Assembly (NCBI RefSeq): GCF_001424485.1
Contig: NZ_LMQC01000001.1
Location: 377,755 to 441,754, forward strand
Length of the DNA stretch: 64,000 nucleotides
Direction: 5' to 3'
DNA from: Modestobacter sp. Leaf380
GTDB lineage: Bacteria; Actinomycetota; Actinomycetes; Mycobacteriales; Geodermatophilaceae
The stretch's first letter is position 1. Every line of letters starts with the position of its first letter. Positions 26,303 to 35,577 of this stretch are shown here, piece by piece. The notes under the pieces are model-generated. The model was not told where the DNA came from and ran no database searches. It saw only the letters and a program-made list of their open reading frames with translations. A program made the translations under genes and the position numbers.

Positions 26303-27508
26303 TCAGTCGTGCTCGGGGAAGGCGAACGCCGGGTCGACGACCCCGTCGGCCAGGTAGCGGGCAGCGGCCACCGCACGGGCGCGGACCTCCTCCAGCTCGG
26401 CACCGAGCGCCGTCACGTGACCCAGCTTGCGGCCGCGGCGCTGACTCTTGCCGTACCAGTGCAGCTTCACGTCGGGCCAGTGCGCCATGAAGTGGTGGAT
26501 GCGCTCGTCCAGGCCCGGCCCCGCCCAGTCCTCGTCGGCGGCGTCCCCACCCAGGACGTTGGCCATGACGACGACGGGTGCGGTCATCGCCGTCGATCCC
26601 AGCGGGTAGTCCAGGACCGCGCGCAGGTGCTGCTCGAACTGGCTGGTCCGCGCGCCCTCGATGGTCCAGTGCCCGGAGTTGTGCGGCCGCATGGCCAGCT
26701 CGTTGACCAGGACGCCGTCCGGGGTCTGGAAGAGCTCGACGGCCAGCATCCCGACGACGCCGAGGCGGTCGGCGATCCGGACGGCCATCTCCTGGGCGGC
26801 GGTGGCCAGTTCGTCGTCCAGACCGGGGGCGGGGGCGATGGCCTCGTTGCAGACGCCGTCCCGCTGGACGGTCTCGACGACGGGGTAGACCGCGACCTGT
26901 CCGAAGGGCGAGCGCGCCACCTGGGCGGCGAGCTCGCGGACCATCTCCACGCGCTCCTCGGCGAGCAGCGGTCCGTGCTCCGTGAGCAGCGCCGCCGCCT
27001 CGTCCACCCCGTCCACCACGAAGACGCCGCGACCGTCGTAGCCGCCGCGCGGGGTCTTGAGCACGACCGGCCAGGCGTTCGCCTCGGCGAAGGCCGACAC
27101 CTCCGCGGGGGTGCGCACCTCGGCCCAGGCGGGTTGCGGCTCCCCCGCCTGGGCCAGTGCGCGCCGCAGCACCAGCTTGTCCTGGGCGTGCACCAGGGCG
27201 TCGGGGCCGGGGGCGACCCGGTGCCCGGCCTCCTGGAGTGCGTGCAACAGGTCGGTGGGCACGTGCTCGTGGTCGAACGTGACGACGGTGGCCCCGTCGG
27301 CGAGGGCCAGGAGGTCGTCGAGGCTGCGGTGGTCACCCAGCCGGACGTCACCGGCGACGAGGGCTGCGGACTCCGCCGGGTCTGTGGCGAGCACCCGCAG
27401 GGACTGTCCGAGGGCGATGGCCGCCTGGTGGGTCATCCGGGACAGCTGCCCGCCCCCGACCATCGCGACGACGGGCGTACCGGTACGGGGGTCGAGAACG
27501 GCTGCCAT
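26303..27508 (-). CDS. purK: N5-carboxyaminoimidazole ribonucleotide synthase
   Basis: This 401-residue ATP-grasp enzyme makes N5-CAIR from AIR, bicarbonate and ATP. It has the N-terminal GGGQLSRMT, the ATP-binding PVVLKTPRGGYDGRG, and the metal/catalytic NELAMRPHNSGHWTIEG region. It is the first gene of the purK-purE order on the minus strand and is divergent from gtrA, with 68 bases between the starts. TAGCCT lies nine bases before the ATG (plus positions 27518-27523), which suggests a very short or absent leader. Confidence 0.95.
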   Translation of the reverse strand: MAAVLDPRTGTPVVAMVGGGQLSRMTHQAAIALGQSLRVLATDPAESAALVAGDVRLGDHRSLDDLLALADGATVVTFDHEHVPTDLLHALQEAGHRVAPGPDALVHAQDKLVLRRALAQAGEPQPAWAEVRTPAEVSAFAEANAWPVVLKTPRGGYDGRGVFVVDGVDEAAALLTEHGPLLAEERVEMVRELAAQVARSPFGQVAVYPVVETVQRDGVCNEAIAPAPGLDDELATAAQEMAVRIADRLGVVGMLAVELFQTPDGVLVNELAMRPHNSGHWTIEGARTSQFEQHLRAVLDYPLGSTAMTAPVVVMANVLGGDAADEDWAGPGLDERIHHFMAHWPDVKLHWYGKSQRRGRKLGHVTALGAELEEVRARAVAAARYLADGVVDPAFAFPEHD

Positions 27509-27517
27509 GGTGTGGCC

Positions 27518-27568
27518 AGGCTATCGGGCGTCCGCCGGGAGGCCGGGGGGCCTCGTGCTCCGTAGAGT
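27518..27568. promoter_or_regulatory. Divergent promoters for purK and gtrA
   Basis: On the minus strand TAGCCT (27523-27518) lies nine bases before the purK ATG. On the plus strand TAGAGT (27563-27568) lies eight bases before the gtrA GTG. Neither start has a clear Shine-Dalgarno, so both transcripts may be leaderless or nearly so. Confidence 0.4.
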
Positions 27569-27576
27569 CCGCAGAC

Positions 27577-28092
27577 GTGACACTGCTGGAGGTGCTGCGC
27601 CGCCGGACGGGGGTGAGCTGGCAACTGCTGGTCAAGGAACTCGGCGCCTTCGGTGCCGTCGGGGCCGCCTGCTTCGTCATCGACATAGGCCTCTTCCAAC
27701 TCCTCTACGCCCACCTGGGCTGGGGTGCGGTCACCTCCAAGCTGCTCTCCACCGTCATCTCGATGACCGTGGCCTACTTCGCACACAGGTACTGGTCCTT
27801 CAACCACCGGGCGCGCACCGGGCTGCGGCGGGAGTACCTGCTGTTCGCCCTGATCAACGGACTGACCCTCGTCCTGGGCCTGGCGATCGTCGCGCTCGTC
27901 CGCTACCCGCTGGACCAGGACGGCGCACTGGTGCTCCAGGTCGCCAACATCGGGTCGATCGCGTTGGGCACCGTGATCCGCTACCTCTGTTACCGGCGCT
28001 GGGTCTTCCCGGCGGCGGCGCCGAGCCCTGCCGCCGAGGCGCAGTCCGAGTCCCTGCCGCGAACGACTCGGCCGTCCTCGTCGCGGACCTGA
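27577..28092 (+). CDS. GtrA-family membrane protein
   Basis: This 171-residue protein has four predicted membrane helices. It starts with FGAVGAACFVIDIGLFQLLY, then ISMTVAYFAHRYWSFNHR, whose YxxxRxWxF pattern is typical of GtrA. The tail ends in YRRWVFP plus a polar stretch. GtrA proteins are thought to flip polyprenyl-phosphate-linked sugars for glycan modification. It occupies the place of Rv3277 next to purK (from memory). It converges with sbcC. Confidence 0.88.
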   Translation: MTLLEVLRRRTGVSWQLLVKELGAFGAVGAACFVIDIGLFQLLYAHLGWGAVTSKLLSTVISMTVAYFAHRYWSFNHRARTGLRREYLLFALINGLTLVLGLAIVALVRYPLDQDGALVLQVANIGSIALGTVIRYLCYRRWVFPAAAPSPAAEAQSESLPRTTRPSSSRT

Positions 28093-28120
28093 CAGGGGCC
28101 GGTCCTCCGCTGGCCTCAGG
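28088..28120. terminator. Possible bidirectional hairpin between gtrA and sbcC
   Basis: CCTGA pairs with TCAGG and GGCC with GGCC around an 11-base loop, with a four-base bulge on one side. Both stop codons lie inside the arms. The structure is irregular, so this is weak. Confidence 0.28.
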
Positions 28121-31073
28121 CCGCCAGCGACGACCCGTCCCGGCCCGCCACCACCTCGACCCGGCTGGGGATCCGCGCCCGGAGCTCCTCCACGTGGCTG
28201 ATGACCCCCACGGTGCGGCCGCCACGGCGCAGCTCGTCCAGTACACCCATCACCGCGTCGAGGGCGAGCGGGTCGAGGGTGCCGAAGCCCTCGTCGACGA
28301 AGAGGGTGTCGATGCGGACGCCGCCGCTCTCGGCGGTGACCACGTCGGCCAGGCCCAGGGCGAGGGCCAGTGAGGCCATGAAGCTCTCCCCGCCGGACAG
28401 CGTCTTGGTGGGCCGACGGACGCCGGTGTACTCGTCCAGGACGTCGAGACCCAGTCCGCCGCGGGCGCCGTTGCGGCCGGCCACGTCGCTGTGCAGGAAG
28501 GTGTAGCGGCCGCCGGACATGTCCTGCAGCCGCCGGCTCGCGACCTCGGCGACCTGCTCCAGGCGGGCGGCCAGCACGAAGGACTGCAGACGCATCCGCA
28601 GCGTGTTCGAGCCCCGGCCGTTGACCAGGTCGGCCAGCGTCCCGACCCGCTCCACCCAGCTGCGGCGTTCGTCCAGGTCCACCCGGGCCGCCGTCAGCTC
28701 ACCGGCCAGCGCCTCCAGCTCGGTGACCCGACGGTGGGCGTCCCGGGCCTCGGCCACGGCGGCCTCCCGTTCGGCGGTCGCGGCCCGGCAGGCCCCCTCG
28801 CGGGCCGGCACGTCGGGGCGGGGACCGAGGTCGGCCAGCTCGGGCTCGGCCAGCACGGCCGTGGCCAGGGCCAGCGCCTGGTCGTGGGTCCGCAGCGTGG
28901 TGGCCGCACGGGCGGACTCCCCGCGGTCCAGGAGGGCACCCGCGGCCTCGGCGACGTCGGCGAAGCCCTGCTCCCCGGCCCGCTCGTCCAGGCGGGCGGT
29001 CGCCTCCAGCAGGGCGGCCCGCGCCGTGACCTCGGCGGTCTGGGTGTCGACGGCTGCCTCGCACAGCTCGGCTGCGCGGGTGTGGTGCCGGAGGGCCGTC
29101 GCCAGGTCCGGGTGCCCGTCGGCGGCCGCATCGAGCTGGGTGCGGAGGTCGGTGAGCGCGTCGGCCGCGGTGGCCAGGACCGCACGCTGCCGCTCCAGCC
29201 CGGCACGGTCGGCCATGACCTGGTCGGCGGCGACCTCAGCCTCTGCGACCACGTCGGCCAGCAGCTGCCGGGCCCGCACCAGGGACGACGCGAGTCCGCG
29301 GGCGACGGCGAGTGCCTCCTCGGCGACCGCCAGCTGAGCCGCCTGGGCCGCCGCCGGGACGTCCCCGGCCAGTGCGGCAGCGGCGGCCCGGGTCGTCTCC
29401 AGACGCTGCAGCTCCGCCCGGGCGGTCTGCTGCACGGTGTCGGCCGCGGCCACGGCCCGGCCGGCCTGCTCCTCCGCCTCCGCGGTCACCGAGCCCGCCG
29501 TGCCGCGGGCCGGCGCCGGGTGCTCTACCGACCCGCACACCGGGCAGTCCTGACCGTCGACCAGGTCGGCGGCGAGTTCGGCGGCCATCCCGTCCAGCCG
29601 GGCGGTCCGCAGGTCCGCGGCGCGCTCCCGGGCATCCAGCCAGGCCGAGCGCGCCGCGGCGAGCCGCTCCTCGGCCGACCGCACACGGGGGGCGGTGGCG
29701 TCGACGTCGCGGGCGGCCCGCAGGGACGTCGTCCACCGGGCCACCTCGACCTCCCGGCCCGGGAGCTCGGCCTGCCCCCGCTCCGCAGCGGTCACCGCCG
29801 CCTGGGCCGCGGCGCGACGGTCGGGCAGGTCCCGGGCGGCCGCCTCGGCCCTCGCGATGCGCTCCTCGAGCTCGGTCACCGCACGGGCCAGCCGCGGTAC
29901 CTCCCGGCCCAGCCGGTCACAGCGGTCGACGTCGGGCAGCAGGCCGCGCAGCACCGCGGCCTGGTCCCGCAGCGCCCGCACGGTGAGGGTGTCGGCGGGG
30001 CGCCCGTCGGAGACGCGCGACCAGGCCCGGGTGGCCCGGGTGGCCCGGTCCTCGGCCTGCTGGTGGGCCAGGGCCGCCCGCCCGGCCGCCTCCAGGGCAT
30101 CGCGCAGGGGCTCGGCCCGCTGGCCCGCCTCCCAGCGCAGGCGCAGCGGCGCGAGCGCCCCCTCCTCGGCGGTCGCCCGGCCCAGGTCGGCCCGGGCCCG
30201 GTCGCGGCGGTCGTGCCGGTCGGCTGCCGCACGGGCCGCGGCCAGCTCCCCGTCCGTGGCCGTCACGCCTGCCGCCGCCCGTCCTGCCCGCTCCGCCGCT
30301 GCGACGTCCCGGGCCCGGGCAGACCCGCGGACCTGGCCGACCCACCGGTCGGCGCGGACCCCGGCGGCACCGAGCAGGTCGGGGGCCAGCTCCTCGGGCA
30401 CGTCGACGTCCGCGGTCTGCGCGACGCGGGCCAGCAGGGTGGACAGCTGCGCCCGGGCCACGTCGACGTGCTGCTGGGCCAGTCGGCGCTCCTCGGCCAG
30501 CCAGTCCTCGGCGCGGGCGAACCGGTCGACGTCGAAGAGGGTCCGCAGCAGCCTGCTGCGGTCCTCGGGTTCGGCCCGCAGGAACCGCGCGAAGTCTCCC
30601 TGCGGCAGCAGCACGACCTGGCAGAACTGCTCGGCGGACAACCCGAGCCGGGTGCGCAGGTGCTCGGACCCCTCGTCGATGCGGGTGCTGACCGGCTCCC
30701 ACCCGCCCGGGGTGAGGCGCTGGACGAGCAGCTTGGCCTGCTCGGTGGTGACGCCGGCGCCTCGCTTCTTGGGGCGCTGCTGCTCGGGGCTGCGGGTGAC
30801 CACCAGCCGCTCCTCCCCCAGCGTCAGCTCGCACCGGACCTCGGTGCGGGTGCCGGCACCGGCGTGGTCGCTGCGCAGGCGCTTCTCCTCCCCGCGCGCC
30901 CCGGGGACGGTGCCGTACAGCGCGAAGACGACCGCGTCGAGCAGCGTGGTCTTGCCCGCACCGGTCGGACCCCACAGCAGGAACAGCCCGTCCCGGCCGA
31001 CGTCGTCCAGGTCGACGGTGACCGTGTCGGCGAAGGGGCCGAAGGCGCTCACCGACAGCGAGTGCACCCTCAT
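28116..31073 (-). CDS. sbcC: Exonuclease SbcCD, subunit C (SMC-like ATPase)
   Basis: This 985-residue protein has a split ABC ATPase joined by a long coiled coil. Walker A GPTGAGKTT is at about 34-42. A zinc-hook CPVCGSVEHP lies near the middle (about residue 510) with the Cys-x-x-Cys that joins two molecules. The signature LSGGESFMASLALALG and Walker B DTLFVDEGFGTLD are near the end. With SbcD it cuts hairpins and DNA ends. The ATG overlaps the sbcD stop (ATGA). The coiled-coil part is very rich in Ala, Arg and Glu, as is usual in this G+C range. SbcCD is absent from the matching mycobacterial segment, so this is an insertion relative to that order. Confidence 0.95.
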   Translation of the reverse strand: MRVHSLSVSAFGPFADTVTVDLDDVGRDGLFLLWGPTGAGKTTLLDAVVFALYGTVPGARGEEKRLRSDHAGAGTRTEVRCELTLGEERLVVTRSPEQQRPKKRGAGVTTEQAKLLVQRLTPGGWEPVSTRIDEGSEHLRTRLGLSAEQFCQVVLLPQGDFARFLRAEPEDRSRLLRTLFDVDRFARAEDWLAEERRLAQQHVDVARAQLSTLLARVAQTADVDVPEELAPDLLGAAGVRADRWVGQVRGSARARDVAAAERAGRAAAGVTATDGELAAARAAADRHDRRDRARADLGRATAEEGALAPLRLRWEAGQRAEPLRDALEAAGRAALAHQQAEDRATRATRAWSRVSDGRPADTLTVRALRDQAAVLRGLLPDVDRCDRLGREVPRLARAVTELEERIARAEAAARDLPDRRAAAQAAVTAAERGQAELPGREVEVARWTTSLRAARDVDATAPRVRSAEERLAAARSAWLDARERAADLRTARLDGMAAELAADLVDGQDCPVCGSVEHPAPARGTAGSVTAEAEEQAGRAVAAADTVQQTARAELQRLETTRAAAAALAGDVPAAAQAAQLAVAEEALAVARGLASSLVRARQLLADVVAEAEVAADQVMADRAGLERQRAVLATAADALTDLRTQLDAAADGHPDLATALRHHTRAAELCEAAVDTQTAEVTARAALLEATARLDERAGEQGFADVAEAAGALLDRGESARAATTLRTHDQALALATAVLAEPELADLGPRPDVPAREGACRAATAEREAAVAEARDAHRRVTELEALAGELTAARVDLDERRSWVERVGTLADLVNGRGSNTLRMRLQSFVLAARLEQVAEVASRRLQDMSGGRYTFLHSDVAGRNGARGGLGLDVLDEYTGVRRPTKTLSGGESFMASLALALGLADVVTAESGGVRIDTLFVDEGFGTLDPLALDAVMGVLDELRRGGRTVGVISHVEELRARIPSRVEVVAGRDGSSLAA

Positions 31074-32218
31074 CGGGCTGCCTCGTCCCGGTCCAGCACG
31101 GTCAGCGCCCGTCCCAGCAGCTCCTGCTCGGAGGGCGAGGCGCCCACGCCGCGGACGTGTCGCACGAACTCGCCGGCGACCTCGAGGTCCGACCGCCCGC
31201 GCATCCGGTCGGTGTAGCTGAGCCCGTCGGTCACCGACCCCGTGCCCGCCCACTCCAGGTGCACGCAGTGCGGGAAGCGGGCCTGCAGCCGGCGCATCGG
31301 GTCGGCCGGGCGGACGCCGTCGGTGAGCCGTCCAGAGACGAAGTGGTCCTCGACCGCGGTGTACGACGGGTCCGCGAGCAGCTCGCCCAGCTCCCCGGTG
31401 AGCACGGACAGCTCGCGGGGGACCGGCAGCCCCACCGCCCGGACGTCGGCCAGGCCGCCGGCGTCCAGGTCGACCAGCCACACGGACTTCTGCTGGCCCG
31501 CCTCCCCGAAGGAGTAGGCCATCGGTGAACCGCTGTACCGGAGCCGGGGGGTGAGCGTCTGGGGGCGGTGCAGGTGGCCCAGCGCCACGTAGTCCACGCC
31601 GTCGAACACCGACGGGCCGACCAGGTCGACCCCGCCCACGGCGATGTCCCGCTCGGAGTCGCTGGGCTCGCCGCCACCGACGAAGGCGTGCGCCAGGACC
31701 ACCGACCGCGCACCGGGCCGGAAGTAGAGGTCCGACCGCACCCGCTCCATGGCCGCGGACAGCACGGCCTGGTGCGAACGCCCGACGTCCACGCCCAGCT
31801 GGTGCCGGGCGACCTCGGGCTCCAGGAAGGGCAGCCCGTAGACGGCGACCTCGCCGTGCTCGTCGACCAGGAGCACGGGCTCGTCCAGGGCCGGCGTCGA
31901 GGCGCGGACGTGGACGCCGGAGACGGCCAGCAACCCGGAGGCGAAGCCCAGCCGCCGGGCGGAGTCGTGGTTCCCCGGGGTCAGGACGACCGTCGCGCCC
32001 GCGGCGCGCAGCCGCGAGAGCACCCGGTCCAGCACCCCGGTCGCGTCGGCGGAGGGCACGGCGCGGTCGTACACGTCACCGGCGACCAGGACGACGTCCA
32101 CCCGCTCGGCGCGCACGACGTCGGCGAGCCCGGAGAGCACGGCCTCCTGCTCGGCGAGCAGGTCGGTCCCGTGCAGGGACCGCCCCACGTGCCAGTCCGA
32201 GGTGTGCAGCAACCGCAT
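31070..32218 (-). CDS. sbcD: Exonuclease SbcCD, subunit D (Mre11-like nuclease)
   Basis: This 382-residue metallophosphoesterase has the motifs HTSDWHVG, VLVAGDVYDRA, TPGNHDSARR, VLAHAFVGG and ALGHLHRPQ, which together bind two metal ions. It is the nuclease partner of SbcC. ATG 32218 was chosen over an ATG ten codons upstream because the protein then opens with MRLLHTSDWH as in the family. TAGCGT also lies seven bases before it (plus positions 32226-32231), which fits a leaderless mRNA. It is the first gene of the sbcD-sbcC operon. Confidence 0.94.
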   Translation of the reverse strand: MRLLHTSDWHVGRSLHGTDLLAEQEAVLSGLADVVRAERVDVVLVAGDVYDRAVPSADATGVLDRVLSRLRAAGATVVLTPGNHDSARRLGFASGLLAVSGVHVRASTPALDEPVLLVDEHGEVAVYGLPFLEPEVARHQLGVDVGRSHQAVLSAAMERVRSDLYFRPGARSVVLAHAFVGGGEPSDSERDIAVGGVDLVGPSVFDGVDYVALGHLHRPQTLTPRLRYSGSPMAYSFGEAGQQKSVWLVDLDAGGLADVRAVGLPVPRELSVLTGELGELLADPSYTAVEDHFVSGRLTDGVRPADPMRRLQARFPHCVHLEWAGTGSVTDGLSYTDRMRGRSDLEVAGEFVRHVRGVGASPSEQELLGRALTVLDRDEAAR

Positions 32219-32225
32219 GGCCCCG

Positions 32226-32231
32226 ACGCTA
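32226..32231 (-). promoter_or_regulatory. -10 element for leaderless sbcDC mRNA
   Basis: The minus strand reads TAGCGT exactly seven bases before the sbcD ATG. The same hexamer at the same spacing precedes birA, the nucleoside phosphorylase gene and the methyltransferase gene in this window. Confidence 0.5.
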
Positions 32232-32284
32232 GGCGGACCCTCCGACATTCCTCGACCGGGGCCGGACTCGTGGGGCCGGTGGGG

Positions 32285-32851
32285 TCAGCGCTGCGGTGGG
32301 ACCGGCCCGGTCTCGCCGCGGTAGTACTGCCCGATGTACCCGGCGCTCTCCTGCGCCCGACGGTCGGCGTCCTCCTCGACCATGTGGTTGAGCAGCTGCT
32401 GCACGCCCTCGGAGTCCGGGATGGCGGAGAACACGGTGGACCCGCCCTCGCCGGCGGTCTCGATGGTCAACGTGCCGGAGTTGATGATCCGGTCCCACAG
32501 CGTCTGGCTGTAGGAGACGTCGGTGATCCGGGACAGGCCGAGGTCGCGACCGGTGCGGGACAGGATGCCGACGCGGTAGAGCAGCCGGTGCGTGGTGATC
32601 ACGTAGTGGGTCGTCCGCCACTTCAGCAGCGGGACGACGACGAACGCGACCCCGAGCACCACGGCGGCCACCACGACCACCAACCGGTACACGCCCTGGT
32701 TCGACCCCGCCGGGATCATCGCCGCGCCGAAGGACCCCAGACCCACGAGGACCAGGAACAGCACGACGGGCCAGAAGACGGTCAGCCAGTGCGGGTGCAG
32801 GTGCCGGACGACCTCTTCGTCGTCGGCCAGCAGCTTGTCGGGGTACGCCAC
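32285..32851 (-). CDS. Membrane protein with bacterial PH domain (PH_2/DUF304 type)
   Basis: This 188-residue protein has two membrane helices at about 25-75 and then a PH-like domain. The domain carries WRTTHYVITTHRLLYRVGIL and DVSYSQTLWDRIINSGTLTI, a very typical bacterial PH arrangement. The C-terminal 40 residues are polar. It lies beside birA as Rv3278c does in mycobacteria (from memory). Function unknown; it may organise membrane complexes. The GTG at 32851 was chosen because the conserved sequence begins VAYPDKLL and birA ends shortly upstream. No clear ribosome site. Confidence 0.83.
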   Translation of the reverse strand: MAYPDKLLADDEEVVRHLHPHWLTVFWPVVLFLVLVGLGSFGAAMIPAGSNQGVYRLVVVVAAVVLGVAFVVVPLLKWRTTHYVITTHRLLYRVGILSRTGRDLGLSRITDVSYSQTLWDRIINSGTLTIETAGEGGSTVFSAIPDSEGVQQLLNHMVEEDADRRAQESAGYIGQYYRGETGPVPPQR

Positions 32852-32882
32852 GGCGACAGGATGACCGACGCGCGCCCCGCCG

Positions 32883-33716
32883 TCACGACCCGGCGGCGCG
32901 CGGCCGCACGTGTCGCACGTCGCCGGCGGCCAGGTCGACCCGGCCCTCGGGGGTCGCGACAACCAACCGGCCGTCCCAGTCGACGGCCTCCGCCACGCCC
33001 TGCAGCAGCTGCCCATCGGGCATCGTCACGGTGACCTCGAGGCCGACCGTGGAGCACCAGGCCAGGTAGTCCCGGGCCAGGCCGGAGGACACCGGGTCCC
33101 CGGCGTGCTCGACCCACGTCCGGTAGCGCGCCTCGAACGCGCGCAGGTAGGCCAGCAGGACCGGTCCCCGGTCGACCGCGCGACCGGTGGCCAGGGCCAG
33201 CGACGTCCCGGTGTCGGGGAGCTCGTCGGCGCGGGTGGACACGTTGACCCCCACCCCGACGACGACGGCCGGGCCGCTGGCCTCGGACAGGATGCCGGCG
33301 AGCTTGCGGCCGTCGGCGGCGAGCAGGTCGTTGGGCCACTTCAGCGAGGTCGGGACGACGTCGGACAGCGACTCGGCCAGCGCCACCCCCGCCAGCAGGG
33401 ACAGCCAACCCCGCCGGGCCGCGGGGACGTCGGGGCGCAGCAGCACCGACACCGGGATGCCGGCCCGCGGCGGGGAGGTCCAGACCCGGTCCAGGCGACC
33501 GCGTCCGGCCTGCTGGTCCTCGGCCACCAGCACCAGGCCCTCGGGCTCGTCGGCGGCGGCCCGGGCGACCAGCTCGGCGTTGGTGGACCCGACCGCGGGC
33601 AGCACCTCCACGGTGCGCCACATCGACCCGTCGCGCCGGAGCACCGCGGTGAGTGCGGCGGCGTCCAGTGCGGGGCGGTCCAGGTCGGACCAGCGACCTG
33701 TGGAGTTGTCGGACAC
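32883..33716 (-). CDS. birA: Biotin--[acetyl-CoA carboxylase] ligase, monofunctional
   Basis: This 277-residue enzyme activates biotin with ATP and attaches it to a lysine of the carboxylase. It has [12 protein letters not shown], the biotinyl-AMP loop [16 protein letters not shown], and [20 protein letters not shown]. The C-terminal domain is present, but no DNA-binding helix-turn-helix precedes the catalytic part, so it is not a repressor. The target is probably AccA3, encoded 7 kb away. The GTG at 33716 is seven bases after a minus-strand TAGCGT, so the mRNA is probably leaderless. Only 20 bases separate it from accD5. Confidence 0.93.
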   Translation of the reverse strand: MSDNSTGRWSDLDRPALDAAALTAVLRRDGSMWRTVEVLPAVGSTNAELVARAAADEPEGLVLVAEDQQAGRGRLDRVWTSPPRAGIPVSVLLRPDVPAARRGWLSLLAGVALAESLSDVVPTSLKWPNDLLAADGRKLAGILSEASGPAVVVGVGVNVSTRADELPDTGTSLALATGRAVDRGPVLLAYLRAFEARYRTWVEHAGDPVSSGLARDYLAWCSTVGLEVTVTMPDGQLLQGVAEAVDWDGRLVVATPEGRVDLAAGDVRHVRPRAAGS

Positions 33717-33722
33717 GTCACC

Positions 33723-33729
33723 TACGCTA
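33723..33729. promoter_or_regulatory. Shared divergent -10 for birA and accD5, both leaderless
   Basis: TACGCTA reads TACGCT toward accD5 (eight bases before its GTG) and TAGCGT toward birA (seven bases before its GTG). Neither gene has a Shine-Dalgarno; the whole gap is 20 bases. Two RNA polymerases could not use it at once. Confidence 0.6.
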
Positions 33730-33736
33730 CGGCGCT

Positions 33737-35365
33737 GTGACCACGGCTGAACTCGGCAATGCCGGCGAGGACGTCCCGGCGGACATCGACATGCACACGA
33801 CCGCCGGCCGGCTGGCCGACTTCGAGCGCCGCCTGGACGAGGCGGCGCACGCGGGCTCCGACCGGGCCGTGGAGAAGCAGCACGCCGCCGGGAAGATGAC
33901 GGCGCGCGAGCGGATCGAGGCACTGCTGGACCCGGGCTCGTTCACGGAGCTCGACGAGTTCGCCCGGCACCGTTCGACGAACTTCGGGATGGACGCCAAG
34001 CGCCCGTTCGGGGACGGCGTCGTCACCGGCTACGGCACCGTCGACGGCCGCCCGGTCTGCGTCTTCTCCCAGGACGTCACCGTCTTCGGCGGCAGCCTCG
34101 GTGAGGTGTACGGGGAGAAGATCGTCAAGGTCCTCGACCTCGCGGTGCGTAACGGCTGCCCGATCATCGGCATCAACGAGGGCGGTGGCGCCCGCATCCA
34201 GGAGGGTGTCGTCTCCCTCGGGCTGTACGGCGAGATCTTCCGGCGCAACGTGCACGCCTCGGGCGTCATCCCGCAGATCTCGCTGGTCATGGGCGCCGCG
34301 GCCGGTGGGCACGTCTACTCCCCCGCACTGACCGACTTCATCGTGATGGTCGACGAGACCAGCCAGATGTTCATCACCGGCCCGGACGTCGTGAAGACCG
34401 TGACCGGTGAGGAGGTGACGCTGGAGGAGCTGGGCGGCGCCCGCACGCACAACACGAAGTCCGGCGTCGCGCACTACCTGGCCTCCGACGAGGCCGACGC
34501 CCTGGACTACGTCAAGGCGCTGCTGTCCTACCTCCCCAGCAACAACCTGGACCCGCTGCCGACCCTGGAGGTCGCGCCGGTCGACGTCGCACTGCCCGAG
34601 GCGGTCAGCGACCTGGACGCCGAGCTGGACACGTTCGTCCCGGACTCGGCCAACACGCCCTACGACATGCACACCGTCATCGAGCACGTCGTCGACGACG
34701 GCGAGTTCCTCGAGGTGCAGCCGCTCTTCGCGCCCAACATCCTCATCGGCTTCGGCCGGGTCGAGGGCCGCCCGGTCGGCGTCGTGGCCAACCAGCCCAC
34801 CCAGTTCGCCGGCACGCTGGACATCGACGCCAGCGAGAAGGCCGCCCGGTTCGTCCGCACCTGCGACGCCTTCAACATCCCGGTGCTCACCCTGGTCGAC
34901 GTGCCCGGCTTCCTGCCCGGCACCTCCCAGGAGTGGGACGGCATCATCCGCCGCGGCGCCAAGCTGATCTACGCCTACGCCGAGGCCACCGTCCCGCTGG
35001 TCACCGTCATCACCCGCAAGGCCTACGGCGGCGCCTACGACGTCATGGGCTCCAAGCACCTGGGCGCCGACGTCAACCTGGCCTGGCCCACCGCGCAGAT
35101 CGCCGTCGTCGGGGCGCAGGGCGCGGTCGGGATCCTCTACCGCAAGGAGCTGGCGGCCTCCGACGACCCGGACGCCCGCCGCGCCGAGCTGATCACCGAG
35201 TACGAGGACACCCTCGCCAACCCCTACATCGCCGCCGACCGCGGGTTCATCGACGCGGTCATCCCGCCCTCGCACACCCGGGTGCACGTCACCCGTGCGC
35301 TCCGCCTGCTGGCGAACAAGCGCCAGACGCTGCCGCCCAAGAAGCACGGGAACATCCCGCTGTGA
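33737..35365 (+). CDS. accD5: Acyl-CoA (propionyl-CoA) carboxylase, beta subunit
   Basis: This 542-residue carboxyltransferase moves carboxyl from biotin to an acyl-CoA, giving methylmalonyl-CoA or malonyl-CoA. The two crotonase-like halves are clear: the first has [20 protein letters not shown], and the second has [22 protein letters not shown] followed by [14 protein letters not shown], where backbone amides form the oxyanion holes. The family is that of AccD5/PccB. The start is GTG at 33737 in a leaderless context. The stop overlaps accE (GTGA). It would work with AccA3 at 40.6-42.3 kb. Confidence 0.95.
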   Translation: MTTAELGNAGEDVPADIDMHTTAGRLADFERRLDEAAHAGSDRAVEKQHAAGKMTARERIEALLDPGSFTELDEFARHRSTNFGMDAKRPFGDGVVTGYGTVDGRPVCVFSQDVTVFGGSLGEVYGEKIVKVLDLAVRNGCPIIGINEGGGARIQEGVVSLGLYGEIFRRNVHASGVIPQISLVMGAAAGGHVYSPALTDFIVMVDETSQMFITGPDVVKTVTGEEVTLEELGGARTHNTKSGVAHYLASDEADALDYVKALLSYLPSNNLDPLPTLEVAPVDVALPEAVSDLDAELDTFVPDSANTPYDMHTVIEHVVDDGEFLEVQPLFAPNILIGFGRVEGRPVGVVANQPTQFAGTLDIDASEKAARFVRTCDAFNIPVLTLVDVPGFLPGTSQEWDGIIRRGAKLIYAYAEATVPLVTVITRKAYGGAYDVMGSKHLGADVNLAWPTAQIAVVGAQGAVGILYRKELAASDDPDARRAELITEYEDTLANPYIAADRGFIDAVIPPSHTRVHVTRALRLLANKRQTLPPKKHGNIPL

Positions 35366-35577
35366 GCGAGCCGGTCCGCCCCCTGCTGCGGGTCGTGCGG
35401 GGTGAGCCCTCGGCCGAGGAGCTCGCCGCGCTCACCGTCGTGGTCGCGGCGCTCTCCCAGCGCCGCACCCGCAGGTGCCCCGCGCCGGTGGGCGCCTGGG
35501 CGTCCCGCCGCGACGTCGTCCGGACGCCGGTGCAGGCCGGTCCGGGCGGCTGGCGCGCCGCGGGGCGGTTCTCGTGA
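35362..35577 (+). CDS. accE5: Acyl-CoA carboxylase epsilon subunit
   Basis: This 71-residue protein overlaps accD5 upstream and maf downstream by four bases each. It has [24 protein letters not shown], whose V-x-x-G-x-P-s/t-x-E-E-L-A-A-L core defines the actinobacterial epsilon subunit that stabilises the alpha-beta carboxylase complex. The C-terminal half is basic with Trp residues. Its position and coupling make the call firm despite the short length. Confidence 0.92.
   Translation: MSEPVRPLLRVVRGEPSAEELAALTVVVAALSQRRTRRCPAPVGAWASRRDVVRTPVQAGPGGWRAAGRFS

Noticed and set aside
28491-31217. Long plus-strand open frame of about 900 codons opposite sbcC
   Set aside because: It is antisense to a clear SbcC with Walker, zinc-hook and signature motifs. 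Its translation is Gly/Arg/Pro/Gln-rich without any domain. Such frames are expected from high G+C third positions.
31074-31481. Extended SbcC start about 136 codons upstream
   Set aside because: The extension overlaps sbcD in another frame. The ATG at 31073 overlaps the sbcD stop and begins with the conserved Rad50-type N-terminus.
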